Source of the DNA: ZC4RG42 sp003242425
GTDB lineage: Bacteria > Pseudomonadota > Gammaproteobacteria > Burkholderiales > SG8-39
Direction of reading: 5' to 3'
Length of the DNA: 17,972 nt
NCBI GenBank assembly: GCA_937907425.1
Contig: CALCIE010000008.1
Location: forward strand, 1 to 17,972
The translations under genes and the position numbers were made by a program. Shown here piece after piece: positions 7,244-16,044 of the stretch. Under the pieces are notes generated by a model, which saw nothing but the letters and a program-made list of their open reading frames with translations, did no database searches and was not told the DNA's origin. Each line of letters begins with the position of its first letter. Within the stretch, counting starts at the first letter, position 1.

Positions 7244-7423
7244 TTATTGACCCTCCTGGTTGGCAGGCTGCGGGGAATGCAGCAGCACTTGATCGATCCG
7301 TTGCGCGTCGACCGCGACCGGATCGGAGAAGAACGCAAAACGAATCCCGGCCAGCGCCACCAGCTTGAAGATCAGCACAAGCACGAGCTCACGTAGCAAG
7401 GGGACCTGGGGGAAGCGCCTCAT
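7244..7423 (-). CDS. cydP: Cytochrome oxidase putative small subunit CydP
   Basis: Short protein of 59 residues, first gene of the operon: a basic start (MRRFPQVPLLREL), one hydrophobic helix (about residues 12-32, with FKLVALAGIRFAFFSDP) and a polar tail. This pattern, small and immediately before cydA, fits the CydP family, proposed as an accessory subunit of cytochrome bd; its exact function is not established. Start ATG 7423 is chosen because the longer in-frame extension upstream (to 7558) would run through the sigma-54 promoter and reads as unstructured basic sequence. GAAGAA is a weak ribosome site. The stop lies 3 nt before cydA, whose Shine-Dalgarno sits in the last cydP codons. Confidence 0.82.
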   Translation of the reverse strand: MRRFPQVPLLRELVLVLIFKLVALAGIRFAFFSDPVAVDAQRIDQVLLHSPQPANQEGQ

Positions 7424-7468
7424 GTTGTTCTTCAGCGATGGCCCATGACCGGGACTCGCCGGGCCTAT

Positions 7469-7485
7469 CGCATCGTCCATGCCAG
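7469..7485 (-). promoter_or_regulatory. Sigma-54 (-24/-12) promoter of the cyd operon
   Basis: On the minus strand the sequence reads CTGGCATGGACGATGCG. Aligned to TGGCACG-N4-TTGCW it keeps the essential GG and GC with exact spacing and matches 9 of 12 defined positions. Transcription should start near 7458, leaving a leader of about 35 nt to cydP. The divergent neighbouring gene encodes a sigma-54 activator, which makes the match more credible. The motif is seen directly; activity is inferred. Confidence 0.68.
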
Positions 7486-7507
7486 TGCGGTGGCGACGCA
7501 CAAGGCA

Positions 7508-7523
7508 TTGAAAAGCATGATTG
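7508..7523. promoter_or_regulatory. Possible IHF-type bending site
   Basis: An AT-rich patch between the sigma-54 promoter and the upstream elements reads, on the minus strand, AATCATGCTTTTC. It differs from WATCAA-N4-TTR at two positions. Its position is where IHF commonly bends DNA at sigma-54 promoters. Weak evidence on sequence alone. Confidence 0.25.
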
Positions 7524-7567
7524 TTTGTGCGCCTCCTTGAGCGCTCGTGCCCTTGCATCCGCCAAAG

Positions 7568-7607
7568 CTGTCAGTCCGGGAGCTATACTCAGTGTCAAAT
7601 CTGTCAG
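7568..7607. promoter_or_regulatory. Paired CTGTCAG elements, candidate activator sites
   Basis: CTGTCAG occurs at 7568-7574 and 7601-7607, 33 bp apart (about three helical turns), with a further TGTCA at 7593-7597. Each heptamer is a small dyad (CTG-T-CAG). They lie about 113 and 146 bp upstream of the predicted cyd start, a usual distance for enhancer sites of sigma-54 activators. They flank a TATACT (7584-7589) that may be the -10 of the activator gene, so binding could also cause autoregulation. Binding is inferred. Confidence 0.4.
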
Positions 7608-7617
7608 CCCTCCCCCA

Positions 7618-8931
<1,314 letters not shown>

Positions 8932-8941
8932 TGCTTGCGCG

Positions 8942-10381
8942 TCAGCGCACCTTGATGCGCCGCCACGCACCCGAGCGCCAGCGCAGGTTGACGGCGATGC
9001 CGAGCGCGAAGACGTAGATCACCGCGGCGATCCATCCGCCGGTTGCGCCCCAGCCCATCTGCACCGGCAGGTCGAACCAGCCCTCGCCAGGCCCGAAGGT
9101 CAGCATGTAGGTGAGCGGCACGAAACCGAACCACGACAGCCCCACCACGAACACCGCCGGCACGCGCACGTCGCCCGCGCCGCGCAGGCAGAACACGCTG
9201 CCCAGATGCATGCCGTCGAAGAGCTGGTAGCAGGCGGCGAGCCACAGCAGCACTTGCGCGAGACGCATCACTTCCTGCGCGTGCGGATCGCCGTCCGCGA
9301 CGAACCACGGCAGCACCCACGGCGCCGCGAGCGCGAGCACCAGGCCGATGCACCCCATGTAGCCCATCGACAGCCTGATGGTGGCGTTGCCCACCTGATA
9401 GGCCCAGGAGCGGTCGCCCGCGCCGATGGATTGGCCGACGAGCGTGGTGCCGGCGATGCCGAAACCCACCGCGGGCATATAGGCAAGGGAGGTCAGCATC
9501 ATCGCGATCTGCGTCGCCGCGCCGTCCACCGGCCCGAGCCGCACCTGCATCAATTGAAAAAGCGACAGGCCGAGCAGATCGACCGTGCTCGTCAGGCCCA
9601 TGGGCAGGCCGAGCGCGAGCGCGCGTCCGAGCGTGCGCAGACGCGGCCGCCAGGTGAGCCGGCTCTTGAATTCGGCATGCAGGCCGGCGCTCAGGAAAAG
9701 CCCGAGCGCGATCAGGATGCCGACCGCCACCGAAGTCGTGGTCGCCCACGCCGCGCCCGCCATGCCCCAGCCGAGCTGGAACATATACAGCTCGTTGAGC
9801 AGCGCATTGAGCACGGCGACGATCACTGCGATGACGAGCGTGATGCGCGTCGCGCCGACGCCGTTGAAGAAACCCGTCAGCACCCAGTAGAGCACCGCGA
9901 GCGGTCCGCCCAGCATGCGCGGGAACCAGTATTCGACAGCGAGCGCTTCGATGTCGGGCGCGAGCCCGAAGGGACCGAGCAACCCGTGTCCGGACAGCGC
10001 GAGCGCCACGAAAGGCGGAATGGTGAACGCCGAAGCCCACATGCCGGTCCACACGGCTTTGGCCGCGCGCACGCGCCGGCGTCCGCCGTAGGCCTGCGCG
10101 ACCTGGGTCTGCACCGCCATGCCGATGCCGCCGAACAGCAGCACGAACACCAGCACCAGGAAATAGGTCGCGCCCATGGCGGCCGTGGCGCTGGTGGAAA
10201 TGCGGCCGATGAACCAGGTGTCCGTCAGCGACAGGATCGCCTGAACGGCGGTGTTGAGCAGCAGCGGCGCGGCGAGCGCGAACACCGCGCGATAACTGAC
10301 GCGCCGGCGTCCCTGCGCATCGCGCTTGAGCGCGGGGAGATGGAACACCAGGCGGGAATCGGAACCGACATCGTGAGGCAT
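8942..10381 (-). CDS. MATE-family multidrug/toxin efflux transporter
   Basis: Integral membrane antiporter of 479 residues, expected to export drugs or organic cations with Na+ or H+ influx. About 12 hydrophobic segments form two repeats of six: the first half opens with APLLLNTAVQAILSLTDTWFIGR (about 38-60), typical of MATE helix 1 (DTxFIG), and the second with LALGLPMGLTSTVDLLGLSLFQ (about 254-275). The length is normal for MATE proteins (450-480). The soluble N-terminus of about 30 residues is a little long, so the true start could be further in; no clear Shine-Dalgarno precedes ATG 10381. It converges on the sigma-54 activator with a 10-bp gap and no evident terminator. Substrate unknown; no local context explains it. 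Confidence 0.93.
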   Translation of the reverse strand: MPHDVGSDSRLVFHLPALKRDAQGRRRVSYRAVFALAAPLLLNTAVQAILSLTDTWFIGRISTSATAAMGATYFLVLVFVLLFGGIGMAVQTQVAQAYGGRRRVRAAKAVWTGMWASAFTIPPFVALALSGHGLLGPFGLAPDIEALAVEYWFPRMLGGPLAVLYWVLTGFFNGVGATRITLVIAVIVAVLNALLNELYMFQLGWGMAGAAWATTTSVAVGILIALGLFLSAGLHAEFKSRLTWRPRLRTLGRALALGLPMGLTSTVDLLGLSLFQLMQVRLGPVDGAATQIAMMLTSLAYMPAVGFGIAGTTLVGQSIGAGDRSWAYQVGNATIRLSMGYMGCIGLVLALAAPWVLPWFVADGDPHAQEVMRLAQVLLWLAACYQLFDGMHLGSVFCLRGAGDVRVPAVFVVGLSWFGFVPLTYMLTFGPGEGWFDLPVQMGWGATGGWIAAVIYVFALGIAVNLRWRSGAWRRIKVR

Positions 10382-10430
10382 CGCGAAAAAACGGAATGGA
10401 GCTGCGCAAAGGCGAGCCGGACATGTTAAC

Positions 10431-11147
10431 GTGCCGATCCACGGCTACACCACCGCGGCCGCAGCCTTTGAGGCCGCGCTCCAACGTACGAGGATTGCTT
10501 TGACTTTCGGTTCACACCCCGCCCAGGCCGCCTTCGACGCGCTGCGGGCGGTATTCCCCGTCGCTTTCCGCATCGCGGGCCGCCGCATCGCCGATTACGT
10601 CCAGCTCTACCGGAGCATGCATCCCCTGGACGACGCCGCCCCTTACGGCGAGGCCTTCCCCGATCTGCTCGAGATCATGCAATCGGAGGACTTGCCCTTC
10701 CTCGCCGACCTGGCGCGGCTGGAATGGCTCGTGTACCGGGCGCGCCGAGCCGCACAGGCGCCGGTGCTCGACGCCGCGGCGTTGCACGCCATTCCCGCCC
10801 AGGACTTCGAACGCACGCGCCTCGAACTGCATCCGTCCTGCGGCCTGCTGCATACGGACTACGGGATTTCGGACATGTGGGCGCGCTACCGGCCGGAAGA
10901 CGACACGGGCGAAGTGAAGATGGAAACGGACGGCATGCAGACCTTCATGCTCGTCCACCGGCCGCAGACGAAGGTGATCGTGTCTGTCATCGACGAAGGC
11001 GAGTACGCGTTCCTGGAAGCGCTCGCGAACGGCCAGACGCTCGGCGCCGCGTTCGAACGCGCGCACAAGGCGCGGCCGGACTTCCTGCCGGCCCTGGCGC
11101 TGCGCAACGCCGCCGCGCGCGGCGTGATCAGCGCGATCGGCGCCTAG
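10431..11147 (+). CDS. HvfC/BufC-like (DUF2063) protein without its usual partner
   Basis: Protein of up to 238 residues resembling the HvfC/BufC family (DUF2063, formerly called putative DNA-binding domain). The N-terminal helical domain carries the family pattern: FDALRAVFPVAFRIAG, then YRSMHP..APYGEAFPDLLE and LPFLADLARLEWLVYRARRAA. The C-terminal part is a small beta-rich domain followed by a helix-turn region (EYAFLEALANGQTLGAAFERA). BufC-type proteins normally assist BufB (DUF692, MNIO) enzymes in modifying cysteine-rich peptides, but no DUF692 gene or precursor is seen nearby, so its job is unknown. The start is uncertain: GTG 10431 lacks a ribosome site, while TTG 10500 follows GAGGA and would give 215 residues. 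The stop overlaps the convergent fadD stop (shared CTAG). Confidence 0.75.
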   Translation: MPIHGYTTAAAAFEAALQRTRIALTFGSHPAQAAFDALRAVFPVAFRIAGRRIADYVQLYRSMHPLDDAAPYGEAFPDLLEIMQSEDLPFLADLARLEWLVYRARRAAQAPVLDAAALHAIPAQDFERTRLELHPSCGLLHTDYGISDMWARYRPEDDTGEVKMETDGMQTFMLVHRPQTKVIVSVIDEGEYAFLEALANGQTLGAAFERAHKARPDFLPALALRNAAARGVISAIGA

Positions 11148-12838
11148 GCGTTTTCGCGCGCCGGCGCCGCAGCCCGCAGGGCTTCTTCGCGCAAGGCGCG
11201 GCGCAGGATCTTGCCGACGTTGGTCTTCGGAAGCTGGTCGCGGAACTCGATGTAATGCGGCCGCTTGTAGCCGGTCAGCACGTCGTGCAGATAGTTCTTG
11301 AGCGCCTCTTCGGTGAGCTTCGGGTCCTTGCGCACCACGTAGAGCTTCACCACTTCGCCGGAGTGCTCGTCCGGCACGCCCACCGCCGCGCACTCCAGCA
11401 CGCCCGGATGCTGCGCGCATTCGGCTTCCACCTCGTTGGGGAAGACCTTGAAGCCCGAGACGACGATCATGTCCTTCTTGCGGTCGACGATGTGCACGAA
11501 GCCGCGCTCGTCCATGATGCCGATGTCGCCCGAGGCGAAGAAGCCGTCGGGATGCATCACCTTCGCCGTCTCTTCCGGCTTGTTCCAGTAGCCGGCCATC
11601 ACCTGCGGGCCGCGGATGCAGATCTCGCCGGCCTGGCCGAGCGGCACCGGCCTGCCCTCGTCGTCGCGGATCTCCACATCGGTGGAGGGCAGCGGCACGC
11701 CGATGGTGCCGTTCCATTGCGGGATGTCGAGCGGGTTGACCGTGACGCCCGGCGAGGTCTCGGTGAGGCCGTAGGCTTCCACCAGGGTGCAGCCGGTCAC
11801 CTCCTTCCATTTCTCCGCGACCTGTTTCTGCACCGCCATGCCGCCGCCGAGCGAGATGCGCAGCGCGGAGAAATCGAGCTTGGCGAAATCGGGGTTGTGC
11901 AGCAGGGCGTTGAACAGCGTGTTGACGCCGCCGAACACCGTGAAGCGGTGGCGCCCCATCTCCTTCACCAGCGCCGGGATGTCGCGCGGGTTGGTGATCA
12001 GCACGCCGCAGCCGCCCGCCTTGAAGAACAGCAGGCAGTTCACCGTGAGCGAGAAGATGTGATAGAGCGGCAGCGCCGTGATGACGATCTCGCTCCGGTC
12101 GGGGGACATGAACGGCCGCACCCAGGCTTCGGCCTGCAGGACGTTGGCGATGATGTTCCGGTGCAGCAGCATCGCGCCCTTGGCTACGCCCGTGGTCCCG
12201 CCGGTGTATTGCAGGAAGGCGATGTCCTCGGGGCCCACCTCCACCGGCGCCAGCGTCATGCGCTCGCCTTCGCGCAGCATGTCGTTCCAGCGCACCGCGC
12301 CCGGCAGTTCATAGGGCGGCACCATTTTCTTCACGCGCCGCACCACCAGGTTCACGAGCGGCCCCTTCAGGCCCAGCATATCGCCCATGCTGGCGATCAC
12401 CACGTGCCTGACCGGCGTGCGGTGGATGACCTGCGCCAGGGTATGGGCGAAGTTCTCGAGGATGACGATGGCTTCGGCGCCGCTGTCGATCAACTGATAT
12501 TCCAGCTCGCGCGGGGTATAGAGCGGGTTGGTGTTCACCACCACATAGCCCGCGCGCAGCGCGCCGAAGATGCCGATCGGGTACTGCAGCACGTTGGGCA
12601 TCATCAGCGCGACGCGCGCGCCCTTGGACAGGCCGCGCGCCTGCAGCCAGGCGCCGAAGGCACGCGCGGCGCGGTCGAGCTCGGCGAAGCTCAGGTCGCG
12701 CCCCATGTGGTGGTAGGCGGTGCGGGAGGCGTATTTCGCCACCCCTTCGTCGAACAGCTCGCCTACGGAACGGTATTGCCGGTAATCGATGTCCGCAGGA
12801 ATGCCTGCGGGGTAGCTAGGCAGCCAGATACGTTCCAC
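11144..12838 (-). CDS. fadD: Long-chain fatty acid-CoA ligase
   Basis: Activates long-chain fatty acids to acyl-CoA through an acyl-adenylate, the entry step of beta-oxidation; membrane-associated in the cytoplasm. 564 residues, close to E. coli FadD (561) end to end. It starts VERIWLPSYPAGIP (E. coli KKVWLNRYPADVP). Adenylation motifs: P-loop YTGGTTGVAKG (211-221), AYGLTE (355-360), the FACS-type stretch DGFFASGDIG..VDRKKDM (431-457), and catalytic K543 in VGKILRR. GTG 12838 is chosen: GAGGAGG lies about 6 nt upstream and the family N-terminus begins exactly there, whereas the frame extended to 13084 reads as basic filler. Its 3' end overlaps the DUF2063 gene by 4 bp, convergently. A sigma-70-type promoter candidate lies upstream (12890-12918). 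Confidence 0.96.
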   Translation of the reverse strand: MERIWLPSYPAGIPADIDYRQYRSVGELFDEGVAKYASRTAYHHMGRDLSFAELDRAARAFGAWLQARGLSKGARVALMMPNVLQYPIGIFGALRAGYVVVNTNPLYTPRELEYQLIDSGAEAIVILENFAHTLAQVIHRTPVRHVVIASMGDMLGLKGPLVNLVVRRVKKMVPPYELPGAVRWNDMLREGERMTLAPVEVGPEDIAFLQYTGGTTGVAKGAMLLHRNIIANVLQAEAWVRPFMSPDRSEIVITALPLYHIFSLTVNCLLFFKAGGCGVLITNPRDIPALVKEMGRHRFTVFGGVNTLFNALLHNPDFAKLDFSALRISLGGGMAVQKQVAEKWKEVTGCTLVEAYGLTETSPGVTVNPLDIPQWNGTIGVPLPSTDVEIRDDEGRPVPLGQAGEICIRGPQVMAGYWNKPEETAKVMHPDGFFASGDIGIMDERGFVHIVDRKKDMIVVSGFKVFPNEVEAECAQHPGVLECAAVGVPDEHSGEVVKLYVVRKDPKLTEEALKNYLHDVLTGYKRPHYIEFRDQLPKTNVGKILRRALREEALRAAAPARENA

Positions 12839-12889
12839 ATCCACCTCCTCGTTGCCGTGCCTGTTATTTTTCTGTCGGCATCCGGTCCA

Positions 12890-12918
12890 AGTATGAAGCT
12901 TCCCCGTGCCCCGTCCAA
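12890..12918 (-). promoter_or_regulatory. Candidate sigma-70 promoter of fadD
   Basis: Minus strand: TTGGAC (-35, 12918-12913), a 17-bp spacer and CATACT (-10, 12895-12890), about 45 bp before the fadD GTG. Spacing is ideal but the match is partial (3/6 and 4/6). Confidence 0.38.
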
Positions 12919-12987
12919 GCCTCGCGCGCTGCGCGGCGGGACGAAGTGCGCTGCGCGGCCTGACAGATCCGCGCGCATTCGTACACA

Positions 12988-13938
12988 ATGCGATCCATGC
13001 GACCCGCCGACTTCGACCTGCAAGGCCACCGCGGCGCACGCGGCCTGATGCCGGAGAACACCCTGCCCGGCTTCGCCCGCGCATTGGAGATCGGCGTCGG
13101 CACGCTGGAACTGGACTGCGGCATCACCGCCGACGACGTAGTGGTGGTCCACCACGACCTCGCGCTCAACCCGGACATCACGCGCCGGAACGGCCGCTGG
13201 CTCGACAGGCGCGGCCCGGCGATCCGCAGTCTGCGCTACGCGGAGCTGGCCGCTTATGACGTCGGCGCGATCCGTCCCGGCAGCGCCTACGCCGCACGCT
13301 TCCCCCACCAATACGCCATGGACGGCGTGCGCATTCCGCGGCTGGCCGAAGTCTTCGAGCTCGTCGTCGCGTCCAAGGCCGGCCACGTGCGCTTCAACAT
13401 CGAGACCAAGATCGATCCCACCCGGCCCGATCTCACCGTTGGCCCCGAGGCCTTCGCCCGCGCGCTGATCGCCGAAATCCGCGCTGCGGGCATGAGCGCG
13501 CGCACCACCGTCCAGTCCTTCGACTGGCGCACGCTCGCGGTCGTGCAGCGCGAAGCGCCGGACATCGCCACCTCTTATCTCAGCAGCCAGGCGCTGGAGT
13601 TCGACACCGTCCGGCCGCACCGCGACCGGCCCTCGCCCTGGACCAACGGCCTGCATTTCTACGATTTCCATTCGGTGCCCAAAATGGTGAAGGCCGCCGG
13701 CGGGCGCATCTGGTCGCCGCGCTTCGAGGACATCGATCTCGCGGCCGTGGCCGAGGCGCACGACCTGGGCCTGGCGGTGATTCCGTGGACCGTCAATACG
13801 CCGGAGGTGATGGCGCAGCTCATCGATTGGGCGGTGGACGGCATCATCACCGACTATCCGGACCGCCTGCGCGAAGTGATGCTCGCGAAGAACCTCGCCC
13901 TGCCGCCCGCCGTGCGCGCCGCACCCTATGCGCCTTGA
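12988..13938 (+). CDS. Glycerophosphodiester phosphodiesterase
   Basis: Hydrolyses glycerophosphodiesters, the products of phospholipid deacylation, to sn-glycerol 3-phosphate and an alcohol. 316 residues with a GDPD TIM-barrel. The metal and catalytic residues are visible: H14-R15 in QGHRGARGLMPENT, E41 and D43 in LELD, H56 in VVHHD; later FNIETKID, TVQSFDW and the final VIPWTVNT..WAVDGIITDYPD motif of the barrel. No signal peptide or lipobox, so a cytoplasmic UgpQ-like enzyme is more likely than a periplasmic GlpQ. Start ATG 12988 (a second ATG at 12997 is possible); neither has a good Shine-Dalgarno. Divergent from fadD across 149 bp. One oddity is a long insertion around residues 58-115 (AYDVGAIRPGSAYAARFPHQ), seen in some proteobacterial GDPDs. 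Confidence 0.94.
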   Translation: MRSMRPADFDLQGHRGARGLMPENTLPGFARALEIGVGTLELDCGITADDVVVVHHDLALNPDITRRNGRWLDRRGPAIRSLRYAELAAYDVGAIRPGSAYAARFPHQYAMDGVRIPRLAEVFELVVASKAGHVRFNIETKIDPTRPDLTVGPEAFARALIAEIRAAGMSARTTVQSFDWRTLAVVQREAPDIATSYLSSQALEFDTVRPHRDRPSPWTNGLHFYDFHSVPKMVKAAGGRIWSPRFEDIDLAAVAEAHDLGLAVIPWTVNTPEVMAQLIDWAVDGIITDYPDRLREVMLAKNLALPPAVRAAPYAP

Positions 13939-14004
13939 AGCACGCCGCATGCATGCTATGGTGTCGCGCCTGAAGCATTGACCGTTTCCACCGGCTTTCC
14001 GTCC

Positions 14005-14718
14005 ATGTGCCGTATTCCGTTGCGACGCATTTTCGCCGCCGTGCTGTGCGCGCTTCCGCTTGCCGCCGCGGCCGCGCCGCCCGATACCCTGGCGCAGCGG
14101 CTGCGCGCCTGCACCGCCTGCCACGACGACCAGGGCCGACAGGGCACCGATGCCTACTATCCGCGCATCGCCGGCAAGCCCTACGAATATCTCTACAACC
14201 AGTTGCGCCACTTCCGCGACGGCCGTCGCCACTATCCGCTGATGGAAGGGCTGCTCGCGCACCTGTCGGACGAGTATCTGCTGACGATCGCGCGCCACTT
14301 CGCCGCGCTCGACGTGCCCTACCCGCCGCCTGAAGACAACGAGCTGAGCGCGGAAGCGGCAACGCGCGCACGCGCGCTGGTGTACGAGGGCGACGAGCGC
14401 CGCGAGCTGCCGCCCTGCGCCGCCTGCCACGACAAAGCCTTGATGGGCGTGCAACCCGCGGTCCCGGGCCTGCTCGGTTTGCCCACCGATTACATCCGCG
14501 CGCAACTGGGCGCCTGGCGCTCGGGCACACGCAAGGCCGCAGCGCCCGACTGCATGGCCGAGATCGCACGCAAGCTCACGCCGGAAGAGATCTCCGTCGT
14601 GTCCGCCTGGCTGTCCGCGCAGCCGGCACCCGCACACGGCAGGCCGGCCGCGCGCGGCGGCAAACCGCCGATGGCATGCGGCAGCGTGCTCGACGCAGAG
14701 CAGGGAACCGCCCGATGA
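14005..14718 (+). CDS. Diheme cytochrome c, c4-like
   Basis: Periplasmic electron carrier of 237 residues. A signal peptide is clear (RIPLRRIFAAVLCALPLAAAAA, cleavage near residue 24). Two c-type haem sites, CTACH (36-40) and CAACH (138-142), lie in two repeated domains. The likely axial methionines are M80 (YPLMEG) and M184 (PDCMAEIA), each followed by an LSDEYL / LTPEEI segment as in cytochrome c4. ATG 14005 is chosen because it starts the signal peptide; a TTG nine codons earlier (13978) is possible. The stop overlaps the start of the next cytochrome gene by 4 nt (ATGA), so the two are translationally coupled and probably pass electrons to each other or to one terminal oxidase. The proline/glycine-rich tail after residue 206 is unusual for c4. 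Confidence 0.9.
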   Translation: MCRIPLRRIFAAVLCALPLAAAAAPPDTLAQRLRACTACHDDQGRQGTDAYYPRIAGKPYEYLYNQLRHFRDGRRHYPLMEGLLAHLSDEYLLTIARHFAALDVPYPPPEDNELSAEAATRARALVYEGDERRELPPCAACHDKALMGVQPAVPGLLGLPTDYIRAQLGAWRSGTRKAAAPDCMAEIARKLTPEEISVVSAWLSAQPAPAHGRPAARGGKPPMACGSVLDAEQGTAR

Positions 14719-15980
14719 AGCGCACACTCCTCGTATTGAGCCTGCTCATCGGCATCGCCGCCGTATCGATCGTGTGGCGCAACTACCGCGACGAGGATGC
14801 GCATCCCTCGCCCGCGGCCACGCTTTCGCAAGAAGAGTCGATTGCGCGCGGGGCCTATCTCGCCCGCGCCGGTCATTGCGCGGGCTGTCACACCGCGCGC
14901 GGTGGCACGCCTTACGCGGGCGGCCACGCCATCCCCACGCCTTTCGGCACGCTCTACGCGCCCAATCTCACGCCCGATCCGGAAACGGGTATCGGCGCCT
15001 GGACGAGCGACGACTTCTGGCGCGCGCTGCACAACGGCCGCGCGAAGGACGGCCGCTTCCTCTATCCGGCCTGCCCCTATCCGAACTACACCAAGGTCAC
15101 GCGCGCCGACGCCGATGCCCTTTACGCCTACCTGCGCAGCCTGCCGCCGGTACGCCAGCCCAACCGGCCGCACGAGCTGCGTTTTCCGTACAGCACCCAG
15201 CTCGCGCTCGCGGTCTGGCGCGCGCTCTATTTCGAGCCGGGCGTGTACGAACCCGACGAAACGCGTTCGGCGGAATGGAACCGCGGCGCCTACCTGGTGA
15301 ACGGCCTGGGCCATTGCAGCGCCTGCCATGCGCGCCGCAACGCGCTGGGCGCGACCGACAGCACGTTGAGCGGCGGCACCATTCCGGTCCAGGGCTGGTA
15401 TGCGCCATCGCTGCATTCCAAGCGCGAAGCGAGCGTGGCGGGCTGGCCGCGGGAAGACATCGTCGCGCTGCTGAAGCACGGCATTTCGCCGCAGGCCTCG
15501 GCGCTCGGTCCCATGGCCGCGGTGGTCCACGGCAGCACGCAACATCTGAGCGATGCCGATCTGCGCGCGATGGCGCTCTATCTTTCCGAATTGCCCGTGC
15601 ACGAAGACAAGGCGCCTGAACCGCCTGCCGTGCCGCCGGCGCGGCTCGCGCGCGGCGAACGCGTCTACGCCGAACGCTGCGCCGACTGCCACGGCGAACA
15701 GGGCGAAGGCGTGCCGGGCATGTACCCGCCCCTTGCCGGCAACCGCGCCATCCTGCTGGAGCCGCCGGTGAACACCATCCGCGCCGTGCTGAACGGCGGT
15801 TTTCCGCCCGCGACCGCGGGCAACCCGCAGCCTTTCGGCATGCCGCCCTACGCCACCCTGCTGTCGGACGAGGATGTCGCCGCCGTGGTGAGCTACATCC
15901 GCAACGCCTGGGGCAACCGCGCCTCGCCCGTCAACGCCTGGGAAGTGGCCACCGAAGGGCGCGGAATCGGCGTCCGCTGA
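14715..15980 (+). CDS. Membrane-anchored triheme cytochrome c, AdhB-like
   Basis: 421-residue cytochrome with three c-type haem sites: CAGCH (55-59), CSACH (201-205) and CADCH (322-326). This layout, with FGTLYAPNLTPDPETGIGAWTSDDFWRAL after the first haem, is that of the cytochrome subunits of membrane dehydrogenases (alcohol dehydrogenase AdhB, gluconate and sorbitol dehydrogenases), which pass electrons from a periplasmic dehydrogenase to quinone or another cytochrome. An N-terminal hydrophobic helix (about residues 4-20) without a clear cleavage site suggests membrane anchoring. ATG 14715 overlaps the previous stop by 4 nt. No dehydrogenase gene is adjacent, so its electron donor is unknown; the c4-like protein encoded before it is the obvious partner. 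About 64 bp separate it from glnS. Confidence 0.93.
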   Translation: MKRTLLVLSLLIGIAAVSIVWRNYRDEDAHPSPAATLSQEESIARGAYLARAGHCAGCHTARGGTPYAGGHAIPTPFGTLYAPNLTPDPETGIGAWTSDDFWRALHNGRAKDGRFLYPACPYPNYTKVTRADADALYAYLRSLPPVRQPNRPHELRFPYSTQLALAVWRALYFEPGVYEPDETRSAEWNRGAYLVNGLGHCSACHARRNALGATDSTLSGGTIPVQGWYAPSLHSKREASVAGWPREDIVALLKHGISPQASALGPMAAVVHGSTQHLSDADLRAMALYLSELPVHEDKAPEPPAVPPARLARGERVYAERCADCHGEQGEGVPGMYPPLAGNRAILLEPPVNTIRAVLNGGFPPATAGNPQPFGMPPYATLLSDEDVAAVVSYIRNAWGNRASPVNAWEVATEGRGIGVR

Positions 15981-16003
15981 AGGCAGGTCCGCCACGGGCA
16001 CTG

Positions 16004-16009
16004 TAGAAT
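16004..16009 (+). promoter_or_regulatory. Possible -10 element of glnS
   Basis: TAGAAT (5/6 match to TATAAT) lies 35 bp before the glnS ATG. No good -35 is visible at the right distance. It is the only promoter-like element in this 64-bp gap. Confidence 0.35.
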
Positions 16010-16044
16010 CGCAGCTAGTCCGATCATTCAGCACTGACTCGTCT

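Noticed and set aside
5648..7396. Plus-strand open frame of 582 codons opposite cydA
   Set aside because: High-GC antisense shadow of a highly conserved gene; the translation is His/Glu/Arg-rich with no family resemblance.
7508..7523. FNR/ANR box in the cyd promoter region (TTGAAAAGCATGATTG)
   Set aside because: The second half does not fit TTGAT-N4-ATCAA, so an oxygen-regulator site is not supported.
7568..7601. CTGTCAG pair as a transposon target duplication
   Set aside because: The 26 bp between them carry no element; their spacing fits regulatory sites better.
10724..13048. Plus-strand open frame of 774 codons opposite fadD
   Set aside because: Shadow of fadD and of the DUF2063 gene; composition is typical of antisense high-GC frames.
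12763..14727. Minus-strand open frame of 654 codons across the GDPD and c4-like genes
   Set aside because: Crosses two well-supported plus-strand genes and the fadD start; no domain can be recognised.
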